Source of the DNA: Psychrosphaera sp. B3R10
GTDB lineage: Bacteria; Pseudomonadota; Gammaproteobacteria; Enterobacterales; Alteromonadaceae
DNA: 64,000 bases
Direction of reading: 5' to 3'
Assembly (NCBI RefSeq): GCF_018861025.1
Contig: NZ_JAHKQH010000026.1
Location: forward strand, 335,118-399,117
Below the pieces are notes generated by a model, which was not told the origin of the DNA, did no database searches, and was given only the letters and a program-made list of their open reading frames with translations. Positions within the stretch are counted from its first letter, which is position 1, and every line of letters begins with the position of its first letter. Positions 44,154-52,306 of this stretch are shown in pieces. The position numbers were made by a program, and so were the translations under genes.

Positions 44154-45140
44154 ATGCGACACCTCACAGTAGAAATTCAATCTTGGCCCTATGCAAAACC
44201 TTTTGCCATTACAGGACATACGTTTCATGCTTCTAGCGTTATTTATTTAACCATTAGAGACGAATCAACGGGTCAATCAATCTTAGGCCGCGGCGAAGGA
44301 TGCGGCGTCTTTTATCAAGGCGAAACCGCAGAGTCCATGCTTGCCCAGGTAAACAGTATTAAAGAGCAGATTGAAGCTGGATGTACACGAGCAGAATTAT
44401 TAACCTTATTGCCATCGGGCGGTGCAAGAAATGCCGTCGATTGTGCACTATGGGATTTAGAGTCTAAGCTAGCGGGTGAAACCATTTGGCAAATCTCTAA
44501 TGTCCCGCAACGAGAAGTGAATACGGTTTATACCGTAAGTATCGACAGCGCAGAAAATATGGCTCAACAGGCTAAGTCTTTAGATTCACAATACTTAAAA
44601 GTGAAACTTGATGACATCGAGCCGTTACAAAAAATAACTGCAGTGCGAAAAGCCAGGCCTGATGCCGTTATTGTGGTTGATGTTAATCAAGGTTGGTCAT
44701 TTGAACAACTTGTTGACCTCGCCCCTAAATTTAAAGAATTAAATGTCGTTATGATTGAACAACCGCTACCACGAGGTTACGATCATGAATTATTGGACTA
44801 CGAATCACCTATTCCACTCTGTGCCGATGAGTCATGTCTAGACTCAAGTGAACTTGATGACGCCGCAAAAAAGTACACTATGATCAACATAAAACTAGAC
44901 AAAACCGGTGGCCTTACTGAAGCTCTTCATCTTGTTAAACAAGCAAAACGTAAGGGATTAAAATTAATGGTGGGGAATTTTATGGGAACTTCGTTGAGTA
45001 TGGCGCCGGCTTTTGTTGTCGCGCAGTTTTGTGAACTTGCCGATCTGGATGGCCCAATAATTTTAAAACAGGACCGTGATTTTGGACTGTCTTACTATAA
45101 AGGATTAGTGGAGGGCCTAACGCCAAAACTCTGGGGCTAA
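44154..45140 (+). CDS. dgcA: Enolase-superfamily N-acetyl-D-glutamate racemase / dipeptide epimerase-like (DgcA)
   Basis: 328 residues with the muconate-lactonising/dipeptide-epimerase fold. The catalytic pair is present: Lys149-x-Lys151 in YLKVKLD on one side and Lys247 in INIKLDKTGG on the other. Metal ligands are Asp176 (VVDVNQG), Glu202 (IEQPLPRG) and Asp225 (LCADES). AE epimerases of this group invert the alpha carbon of L-Ala-D/L-Glu dipeptides; DgcA in marine bacteria racemises N-acetyl-D-glutamate. Immediately downstream of dgcN, the latter is the better call. The start has AAGGA eight bases upstream. A strong hairpin (45187) ends the transcript. It could also handle L-Ala-D-Glu from peptidoglycan, which would fit the surrounding peptidase genes. 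Confidence 0.9.
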   Translation: MRHLTVEIQSWPYAKPFAITGHTFHASSVIYLTIRDESTGQSILGRGEGCGVFYQGETAESMLAQVNSIKEQIEAGCTRAELLTLLPSGGARNAVDCALWDLESKLAGETIWQISNVPQREVNTVYTVSIDSAENMAQQAKSLDSQYLKVKLDDIEPLQKITAVRKARPDAVIVVDVNQGWSFEQLVDLAPKFKELNVVMIEQPLPRGYDHELLDYESPIPLCADESCLDSSELDDAAKKYTMINIKLDKTGGLTEALHLVKQAKRKGLKLMVGNFMGTSLSMAPAFVVAQFCELADLDGPIILKQDRDFGLSYYKGLVEGLTPKLWG

Positions 45141-45186
45141 TATCATCTACTGAAATCAAACAAGTGCAATGTGCTTCCGAATAAAT

Positions 45187-45227
45187 GAGTGGTATTAGAA
45201 ACAATGCACTTGTTTCTAATACCACTC
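45187..45227. terminator. Bidirectional terminator between dgcA and the FG-GAP gene
   Basis: A perfect 18-bp stem (45187-45204 with 45210-45227) and 5-base loop TGCAC. It lies 46 bp after dgcA and 6 bp after the stop of the convergent FG-GAP gene. T-rich sequence follows on both sides. Confidence 0.85.
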
Positions 45228-45232
45228 TGTTG

Positions 45233-46714
45233 TTAATCCAATTTGATTTGAACGAGGCGATCTAACTTCTCGTAAGATACAACAAAGTGGTTTTTGCCTA
45301 ATCTGAGTCGTTTAATTTTTGCTGGATTTTCAGGTAGCGACATTTTAATCTTTTGCGCTTTTTTAGCTAAAACCCGTTTCGCATTGCCTAAATACACCGA
45401 TAAATAACGCTCACTTTCTTTTAAGATCAAATCGTCTTTACCATCATGATTAATATCGGCCACCTCGAGAAAAGTTCCAAATGCTACATTTTTGACATCC
45501 ACTAAAAATTGCGTTTCTTTTTCAGCCTTGACTTTAGTCGTAAAGTTCATGCCTTCACGCTGTAAATGAACTCGAATATCGACTTCAAAGCCCCCACCAA
45601 ACAGGGCTGACATAACTGACCCTGCACCAATTTCGCCAGACACATAATATAAATCTTTACGGCCATCGCCGTTAAAATCAGCAAAGCCATAATCTAGCAT
45701 CTCACCACCGAGTTTGATTTCGTCACTATTCGTTTTTGCATAGAACAACTCGGATTGCTTTAATGCGCCAAACAATACAATTATCGATTGTTCTTCATTG
45801 CCTACATCATTATCCGTACCGTCAAAATAACGCTTATCTATAATCAAGTCGACAATGCCATCATTGTTCAAATCTTGTACATCTAACAGCTTATAAGTGG
45901 TGCCGTTTGCCTTGTTTTGCTCTTCAGCATGCTCAGATTTAAGAGCAAATGGCAGTCTCACTTCAATGGGCTTAACTCCCTTTTTGCCACTCGCCCCAGC
46001 TTGACTTGCATACAGCCCCGCTGAAATGGCTTCAATAATCAAAATTTGATCATCAAATACTACGACAAGATCCACTAGCTCATTACCTATCACCTGAGCT
46101 TGTATAACTTGTTTAGGAACTTCAATGAACAAGCTCGCGCGGTCAAATTCGTCAACGTAATATTCAGTAGGCAGAGAAAAATCGAGTACCTGTTGCTTAA
46201 AACTACCATTGATTTTCTGGGTCCAAATCGAGGTAGATTCAAAATTTGGGATCACAAAGTCCGTCAATCCGTCATTATTGACGTCTAGCGCATGGGGCAA
46301 CAACCGAAACGCAGAATCATCAATGCTGCGATAAATTGACGCGGTTCTGATGAGCTCAACGACCTCTGTTCCGACTATGGTATAGACGCCATTGTGACCA
46401 AATAAAACGGGCCGTTCAATCGCGTTTTGAGTTAACGTACTCGATTCAACTAACATCGCGGTAGCAAAACCTTGGTACAGATTATTGTCTAAATAAAATG
46501 GGCTTCTAGTGCTGAGTTCGCCATTTCCTTTTCTATCCATAATTTTCAAATATGGTTTATTTTGAACCAACCCACCAAATAAGAGCGCTTCGCCATTTTG
46601 ATAGAATGTCACGTCGGACACTTCAAAATTCAGTTTGTGATTATGGGCCATCGCTGGCAGTAGCAAAACCCAATGAACCATTAGTATGATGGCAGTGAAT
46701 AAACAAGTTTTCAT
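45233..46714 (-). CDS. Secreted FG-GAP/VCBS-repeat protein
   Basis: 493 residues with a signal peptide (LFTAIILMVHWVLLLPAMAH). Four calcium-binding FG-GAP/VCBS-type loops are spread through the protein: DVNNDGLTDFVI, DLNNDGIVDLII, DFNGDGRKDLYY and DINHDGKDDLIL. This makes a seven-bladed propeller of integrin-alpha type, usually a binding or adhesion domain; no enzymatic motif is visible. It starts 8 bp after the stop of the FtsX-type permease gene, with AGGA upstream, and so is co-transcribed with the ABC transporter. That layout suggests the propeller is handled by, or works with, the exporter at the periplasmic face. Confidence 0.87.
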   Translation of the reverse strand: MKTCLFTAIILMVHWVLLLPAMAHNHKLNFEVSDVTFYQNGEALLFGGLVQNKPYLKIMDRKGNGELSTRSPFYLDNNLYQGFATAMLVESSTLTQNAIERPVLFGHNGVYTIVGTEVVELIRTASIYRSIDDSAFRLLPHALDVNNDGLTDFVIPNFESTSIWTQKINGSFKQQVLDFSLPTEYYVDEFDRASLFIEVPKQVIQAQVIGNELVDLVVVFDDQILIIEAISAGLYASQAGASGKKGVKPIEVRLPFALKSEHAEEQNKANGTTYKLLDVQDLNNDGIVDLIIDKRYFDGTDNDVGNEEQSIIVLFGALKQSELFYAKTNSDEIKLGGEMLDYGFADFNGDGRKDLYYVSGEIGAGSVMSALFGGGFEVDIRVHLQREGMNFTTKVKAEKETQFLVDVKNVAFGTFLEVADINHDGKDDLILKESERYLSVYLGNAKRVLAKKAQKIKMSLPENPAKIKRLRLGKNHFVVSYEKLDRLVQIKLD

Positions 46715-46722
46715 AATGTTTC

Positions 46723-49401
46723 CTACTTAAGTCTTCTAACTATCTTTTTCCAATTTTTAATAATAAAAACAATGTATTTAACGCTAAATTTTCGAATAAA
46801 ACTTGTACTCGAATTGCATTGTTTACTGAGCTTTTGGGCCGATTTTAGGTTTGAACTCAAGCTATCCGATAGATTGCCTTTTAACAAATTGATGGGACTA
46901 ATATTGAACGACGAATAATTTAAAATAAACGCCACAAAAAACAGCGCTAACGTGCCTTCGAGCAAACTAGATACAAACTGAGTAACACTAAAATAAAACG
47001 GCTCACCTAGGCTATATATGTATAACAAATAAACCGCTAAATAAGCACCGAGTAATGCTCCAAACGAAGTGATAAACGACGTGAATAGCCATTCGATACT
47101 GGTCATTTTGTAACACTGAAGTTTTGACAGACCAAAGCTCAACATTAAGCCATTTCTCATTTTGTCACAGTCGACATAAGCGTTGATCCCAGTCCACACC
47201 ACCAGCGTGCTGAGCATGACTAAAAAACCAGAATAAAATAAAACGATGACCTCTAATGCCTGTAAAAAACTTTGTATTTTCTCTGCGATGAGTTCGGTTG
47301 GTTGCATTTGAATAAGCGGAAATCGCCGCCAAAAATGAGCTAGTTCGGCCTGGGCTTCTTTAGACAAAGAAGTACTCGCCACAAATAACGTTTTATCATT
47401 GCTAAACGCCTGAGTCTTTTGTTGTAAAGGGTGAACAAACCAAAAGCTTAGCAGACTCTTTCCGGGAATATGTCGATGTTCTGACGTTATATAGTACTGC
47501 CGAGTTGCGCCATTGATTTGAAATGTTAAACGGTCACCGATGGACAATTCAAGGTCGGTCATAACCTCGTCAACAACGGAAATAGGCGCTGCACTCTGTA
47601 GCACTTTTTCGGCGGCTTGATTGCCCTGGGTTTGTTGCTTGTTTGGGCTCCGCGTTGTTTGCCATGCCCCAGCAATATCCTGAAGCCAATGAAGACGAAT
47701 CGCCTTTTGTACTTTGCTCAAGCTTTCATTCGGTTTAAGTGAATAATGTCCTAAGGGTTGACCATTGATGCCGATTAGATTCCCAAAAACAAAAGGCTTT
47801 GACTGTAATAAACTTGAGTCTGTTTGTTCAAGCCATTGGTTAAAACTGTTCATTTCCTGCGGCGTTGCCTGCTCGACAAGCAAGTTACCATCTTGCTTAA
47901 AACTTAATGTGTGAAATTGTTTTGAATAGTTTTCGGTTAAAATAGAGATAAACGAAATAACAAAAATGCACAGCCCAATACCAACAATTTGTGCAATTTT
48001 TGTATTTATACGCTGCAACATCACATTAACTATGATTGCAGTAAAACCCGATCGTTTTGCCAACAGCCGACAGGTTAAATGCAAAGTCAACAATGTAAAC
48101 AAATAGATAGCAGCGGCCGCTAGGGCAAACCCGAGATACAAATAAGTAGTTAAAACTGCATTGTCGCTATAGGTGTAGGTAATGACGCAAAAACTGATCA
48201 AAATGCTCAACAATCGAATGCTAAGGTTAGGTTTCGAGTTTGAATTGGCCACCAATAGCGCTTTTACATTTAACTGCAATAAGTTCCAAAGAACAGGCAG
48301 TAAACTAGCAAAATAGATAATCAGTAACAGACATATCCGCTGTAGAATATCGACCAAAGACCAACTGAACTTTAAGTTTGGCAGTACTTCATGAGCGACG
48401 AAAAACAATCCAGACAGGCTAAAAGTCACGATAATAATCGCTAAAACTATCACGACAATAAACTGCAACATTGCAGCAGAAAACCAAATGAGTACGGCTT
48501 TAGATTTGGTTAAACCTGTACTCATAGCCACAGTAAAAAACTGAGTTTGCCTATTGCTCATTGTGTTGCCCGCTAGGTCAAATGCGATAGCCGCCAACAG
48601 AAGTAACACGATGGATATAAGACCGATAAAGTTGAAAATACGTTGTTGCAAATTAGAAAGTGGATGTTTACCTGAATAAACCGATATAAACTTGGCATCC
48701 TGCTGAGCTTCGCTTACCCATTGGGCTTTCTGCGTCTCTTGTAAAGCAAACCATTGTTGTTGAGTTTGTTGCAATAAAAAACGATGTGTTTGTCTCGATT
48801 CACTCGTATATTTATGGCTCAAGTCTGCACGATTTAACAAGCCATTAGGTTTAAAATTACCAAAAGATAATAGCCGATCGGGTTCATTGACCAGCACCGC
48901 CGTCAACCGTAACTGACGGTCATGGACTTGAACCATGTCGCCAATGTGATAATTGAGCTTTACGATGGCTCGTTCGCTTAACCAGATCTCGCCTTTTTTG
49001 GGGCCTGACAACACGGACTCTATCTGGCCGCCAAGCTTTTGAGAAACCTCTATCTCGCCGTTGAGTGGATAGGTACTATTTACTGCTTTCAATAATATTT
49101 CAGACCACTTAGTGTCGTTACTCATGACCAGCTCAACAATTAGTATGTCTGTTTGCCTATCAGAGTATTGCGCTAAGAAAGTGGCAAAAGTAGGTGCGAT
49201 AGGCGTTTTGACTTCTACTACTGTGTCGGCACCTAACATAGTTGCAAGGTCGTTATTTAAATACTTTTGCAAAGCGCCCTGACCCCCACTGACAAATAGA
49301 ATATAAATGGCTAATGCAAGGTGAGTCAGCGCCCAGAGTCGATGATTAAGAGTTTTAATATTAGAGCGCAGTATTCGGTAGGCTAATATAAAAATATTCA
49401 T
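46723..49401 (-). CDS. FtsX-like (MacB/YbbP-type) ABC transporter permease
   Basis: 892 residues. It starts like YbbP-family permeases, a membrane helix followed by MLGADTVVEVKTP, the periplasmic domain being large. Two FtsX blocks are visible: the first around AIAFDLAGNTMSNRQTQFFT then IVLAIIIVTFSLSGLFFVAH, the second near VVLFYSGFLVMLSTLVVWTG and FGALLGAYLAVYLLYIYSLG. Type VII ABC systems of this kind use ATP to move lipoproteins, lipids or peptides between the inner membrane and periplasmic partners rather than to pass substrate through a pore. The gene overlaps the ATPase gene at TAATG, and the FG-GAP gene follows after 8 bp. The substrate is not predictable. Confidence 0.9.
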   Translation of the reverse strand: MNIFILAYRILRSNIKTLNHRLWALTHLALAIYILFVSGGQGALQKYLNNDLATMLGADTVVEVKTPIAPTFATFLAQYSDRQTDILIVELVMSNDTKWSEILLKAVNSTYPLNGEIEVSQKLGGQIESVLSGPKKGEIWLSERAIVKLNYHIGDMVQVHDRQLRLTAVLVNEPDRLLSFGNFKPNGLLNRADLSHKYTSESRQTHRFLLQQTQQQWFALQETQKAQWVSEAQQDAKFISVYSGKHPLSNLQQRIFNFIGLISIVLLLLAAIAFDLAGNTMSNRQTQFFTVAMSTGLTKSKAVLIWFSAAMLQFIVVIVLAIIIVTFSLSGLFFVAHEVLPNLKFSWSLVDILQRICLLLIIYFASLLPVLWNLLQLNVKALLVANSNSKPNLSIRLLSILISFCVITYTYSDNAVLTTYLYLGFALAAAAIYLFTLLTLHLTCRLLAKRSGFTAIIVNVMLQRINTKIAQIVGIGLCIFVISFISILTENYSKQFHTLSFKQDGNLLVEQATPQEMNSFNQWLEQTDSSLLQSKPFVFGNLIGINGQPLGHYSLKPNESLSKVQKAIRLHWLQDIAGAWQTTRSPNKQQTQGNQAAEKVLQSAAPISVVDEVMTDLELSIGDRLTFQINGATRQYYITSEHRHIPGKSLLSFWFVHPLQQKTQAFSNDKTLFVASTSLSKEAQAELAHFWRRFPLIQMQPTELIAEKIQSFLQALEVIVLFYSGFLVMLSTLVVWTGINAYVDCDKMRNGLMLSFGLSKLQCYKMTSIEWLFTSFITSFGALLGAYLAVYLLYIYSLGEPFYFSVTQFVSSLLEGTLALFFVAFILNYSSFNISPINLLKGNLSDSLSSNLKSAQKLSKQCNSSTSFIRKFSVKYIVFIIKNWKKIVRRLK

Positions 49402-50063
49402 TAGGCTTGCATCAACTTACGATCAATGAAGGTTAATTGTTGGTCGGCACTCTTCGCTAGCTGTTCGTTATGCGTCACTAAAATTGTCGTGGTATCCACA
49501 CTTTTACAGAAGTCGTACAATAACGCTTGAATATAGGCGCCAGTGCTCGAATCTAACGAGCCTGTTGGCTCATCGGCAAAAATAATTTTGGGCTCAGTGA
49601 CAAAAGCTCTTGCAATGGCAACCCGCTGTTGCTCGCCCCCACTGAGCTGATGTATCGGCCGATTGCAAGCGGCGGTTAGATTGATTTTATCTAACCAGAA
49701 TTTGGCTTTGTCAATTGCCCTTTTATCCCCCCTAAGTAACAAAGGAAACGCAATGTTTTGCACGGTATTAAGCTCTGGCAACAAATGAAATTGTTGAAAT
49801 ATTAAACTCATGCATTTTTTAAGATCGCGCCGATAAATACGACGATTGGTACTGGTATCTATGTATTTAATTTGGCCAGATTCAGGGGCATCTAACCCAG
49901 CTAAAAACGTAAGCAACGTAGATTTACCGCAGCCTGACATGCCCGTAATCGCGGTTAGCTTTTTTGCTTCAAATAGTGCGTTGACGTTATTTAACAGCTT
50001 AATCGATTGCGATCCGTCATCAAATCCATGACTAAGCTCGCTAACTTTGATTTCTATACTCAT
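49401..50063 (-). CDS. ABC transporter ATPase (LolD/YbbA/MacB-type)
   Basis: 220 residues. Walker A is [11 protein letters not shown] (Lys47), the Q-loop is [12 protein letters not shown], the signature [14 protein letters not shown], Walker [11 protein letters not shown], and the H-loop LVTHNEQLA. The [11 protein letters not shown] and PTGSLD features place it in the LolD/MacB/YbbA group, which always pairs with FtsX-like permeases. It is the first gene of a three-gene unit with the permease and the FG-GAP propeller. The promoter should be within 50064-50234. Confidence 0.95.
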   Translation of the reverse strand: MSIEIKVSELSHGFDDGSQSIKLLNNVNALFEAKKLTAITGMSGCGKSTLLTFLAGLDAPESGQIKYIDTSTNRRIYRRDLKKCMSLIFQQFHLLPELNTVQNIAFPLLLRGDKRAIDKAKFWLDKINLTAACNRPIHQLSGGEQQRVAIARAFVTEPKIIFADEPTGSLDSSTGAYIQALLYDFCKSVDTTTILVTHNEQLAKSADQQLTFIDRKLMQA

Positions 50064-50234
50064 TTATTTTCCTACCAACCGCCTGAACATGGCTGTCATC
50101 ACTGACTTAAGTCATGGCATTAAAGCATTTAACTGTTCTGACGATTTAGCGCCGGTTCAATTTATTATCGTAATGACATTAAAATAAACCGGGCAAGGTA
50201 AAATATAGGTAAAATAAAGGGTAAAGAGGTGAAC

Positions 50235-50570
50235 TTAGTTTTTTGATTCTAACAGTAAGGCTGGTTTTTCTTGCCATTTAACATGGCTCAAATAAATGTC
50301 GAACGCACCGCGAGGTCATAAGTCAATAAAGCCAATACGATTGTTATCAATGACACACTGCCATTTTAATCCCCAGTAAATGGGGAGTTAGGCAAAGGCG
50401 ATTTGCAACCACACCACCAGTGGTAAATGTATGAGATAAAACCAATATGAAGCATCGGCAAAATATCTGACTATGATTTTAGTTTTAGTTTTGGAATTGA
50501 ATTTGACTTCTGTTGTGGCAGTTTCAGGCTGCAATCGTCGACACAAACCAATACAAATAAGCACTAAAGA
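50235..50570 (-). pseudogene. C-terminal remnant of an acyltransferase-3-family membrane protein
   Basis: Minus-strand translation gives LVLICIGLCRRLQPE, then KIIVRYFADASYWFYLIHLP followed by LVVWLQIAFA, a stop, LPIYWGLKW, then a frame change to SLITIVLALLTYDLAVRSTF and finally PALLLESKN before the terminal stop. The DASYWxYLIHLPLVxxLQ segment is the signature near the end of acyltransferase-3/OpgC proteins. With internal stops and a frameshift only the last ~110 residues remain. Its upstream side abuts exactly the truncated macroglobulin copy, so the junction at about 50571 is a rearrangement breakpoint. Confidence 0.85.
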
Positions 50571-50572
50571 CT

Positions 50573-51466
50573 ACATCATCTGTTGACCGCTGTACGTTCC
50601 GGCCTTTGCCATAATTGCGAGATGAATCCCCGGCGGTTTTAGCTGTTGAATGCCTTCGATATCGATACTGCTTTTGGTGCGCGTATTTGGCTCGCCGTCA
50701 AACTCAAACCGACCTGAATAAACTAAGTCGGCAAACTGAGTAACACGCTCTATCCCCAGTAATATTGACGGTGAGACATTTCTTCTAAAAAGCGCTTTTG
50801 GTCTTTTTCTCGCACTTGGTAAAAATTAATGTCGACGTCATTTACATTAACTGTAACCACAGGCAAGCCATTGCCTAACCCTTGAGTTAAAAACGCGCCA
50901 CTGGTATCAAAATTAAAACTTGGCGTCACGCGACTTGTGACCACATCGGCATGTTGGGTTCGGAGCAAGCTTCGGTTATTAATCGCTTTAAGCCCTTGGT
51001 AAATGGTGACCTTGTATTTAACCTCTGGATCTACGTACGGAAACCACATGGTTTTACCCGACTTAGCAATCACCCACGCGCCGTCGACGGCCTTGCCATT
51101 TTGCTGGCTAATGCCAAAGTACTTTTGTAGATCTTTAGAAGGGTCGACCGGCACCGACAAGGTAATCGCAATTGAATTACGACCGTCTTTACTGCGCTCC
51201 GATACATCAAGAATTTTTAACGGCGCGTCTTTGTAATCAATTAACGCCTGAGCCATATCCAGCGCGGCTTCTTCCTCGCCAATACCCGAAGAAGCAATGC
51301 CTTTATCACCCTCAGAAATCGACGTTTCATCCACGCCAACCACCGACGCAGCATTGTCATCATTAGAACAGCCCACCAAAACCAACTGAGACACAAACAA
51401 CGCAGAGACAAAACACAACAAAGACCAAACATTAACTTTCATAACATTCCTTCGACAATAGGGGAA
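50573..51466 (-). pseudogene. Truncated duplicate of the alpha-2-macroglobulin gene 5' end
   Basis: This segment repeats 7393-8286 with about 20 base differences by eye (near 98% identity), covering the signal peptide, lipobox and about 290 codons of the macroglobulin gene plus some 24 bp upstream of its ATG. The ATG equivalent lies at 51442. One C is missing in the run at 50755, which shifts the frame and stops it at about 50750, after residue ~230. The missing remainder of the gene is replaced by the acyltransferase remnant. A secreted 230-residue lipoprotein could still be made if a promoter is present, but the copy is better treated as a pseudogene. No transposase or obvious terminal repeats flank it. 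Confidence 0.93.
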
Positions 51467-51688
51467 AAATCCATAAACAAGCGGTAGCATATTAGAACTT
51501 ACTGGAAGTAGGAAGTTCAATTGTTATCGTGTCAATTATGCGTAAATTGACTTTTTAATGCACGTTAAATTCGCTAACAAAAATCTTGGTAATAAGAGCC
51601 AGATAAACACAAAGTAGGCGAACAAAGTTTTGCGCCGATTCAACAAAAATGGCAAAGTACAGGTCGGTAAGCCGAACAAGGACGACAA

Positions 51689-52276
51689 GTGACTTTAGAC
51701 TACTACAATCAACATGCTGAGGCTTTTTTTGACGCAACAGTTAATGTTGATATGAATAATATCTACCAGAAATTTTTGCCCTTTCTAAAACCTAATGCCC
51801 AAATTGTTGATGCAGGCTGTGGAAGTGGTCGTGACGCCCTTTATTTCAAGAGCCAAGGCTTTAAGGTTACCGCATTTGATGCCTCCATTGAACTCGCTCA
51901 TAAAGCCCAACGCTTGCTAGGACAACAGGTGGCAATTACAACCTTCGAGCGGTTTTCTATACAGGAAAAAGTTGACGGCATTTGGTGTTGTGCTTCATTG
52001 CTACATTTATCTAAATCTGAGTTATTACCTTCTCTGAAAAACTTGAACAGCCACTTAAACAATGGCGGCGTTATGTATATTAGCTTTAAATACGGTGACG
52101 CTGAACGTATAGAGCACGGCAGACAATTCATCGATATGAACGAGTCCACTTTGACTGCGTTAATTAACAATCTGCCAGAGTTAACAATCAGTGAAACATG
52201 GATAACAGGCGACAACCGACCTGGTCGTGAAAACGAAAAGTGGTTAAATGCTATTTTGCTTAAAGACAATAATTAA
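51689..52276 (+). CDS. Class I SAM-dependent methyltransferase
   Basis: 195 residues from a GTG start preceded by AAGGA. Motif I is IVDAGCGSGRDALYF (about 39-53), followed by VTAFDASIELAHKAQ with the acidic SAM-binding residue, VDGIWCCASLLHLSKSE for motif II-III, and YISFKYGD. It is of the TehB/UbiE-like size with no extra DNA-recognition region; the N-P-P-Y/D-P-P-Y motif of DNA adenine or cytosine methyltransferases is absent, so the target is more likely a small molecule or protein. It lies 30 bp before the helicase gene, so the two are almost certainly co-transcribed, as recurs with such pairs in other genomes. The target is unknown. Confidence 0.87.
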   Translation: MTLDYYNQHAEAFFDATVNVDMNNIYQKFLPFLKPNAQIVDAGCGSGRDALYFKSQGFKVTAFDASIELAHKAQRLLGQQVAITTFERFSIQEKVDGIWCCASLLHLSKSELLPSLKNLNSHLNNGGVMYISFKYGDAERIEHGRQFIDMNESTLTALINNLPELTISETWITGDNRPGRENEKWLNAILLKDNN

Positions 52277-52306
52277 CTGCGTTTTAACATTGGGACTAAA
52301 GGATAA

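Noticed and set aside
50571..51470. Insertion-sequence-mediated duplication
   Set aside because: No transposase, terminal inverted repeats or clear target-site duplication were found at either end of the copied segment.
50750..51520. A 256-codon ORF as an independent functional lipoprotein
   Set aside because: It is the truncated, frameshifted copy of the macroglobulin gene start; its true ATG equivalent is at 51442 and the first 26 codons are unrelated upstream DNA.
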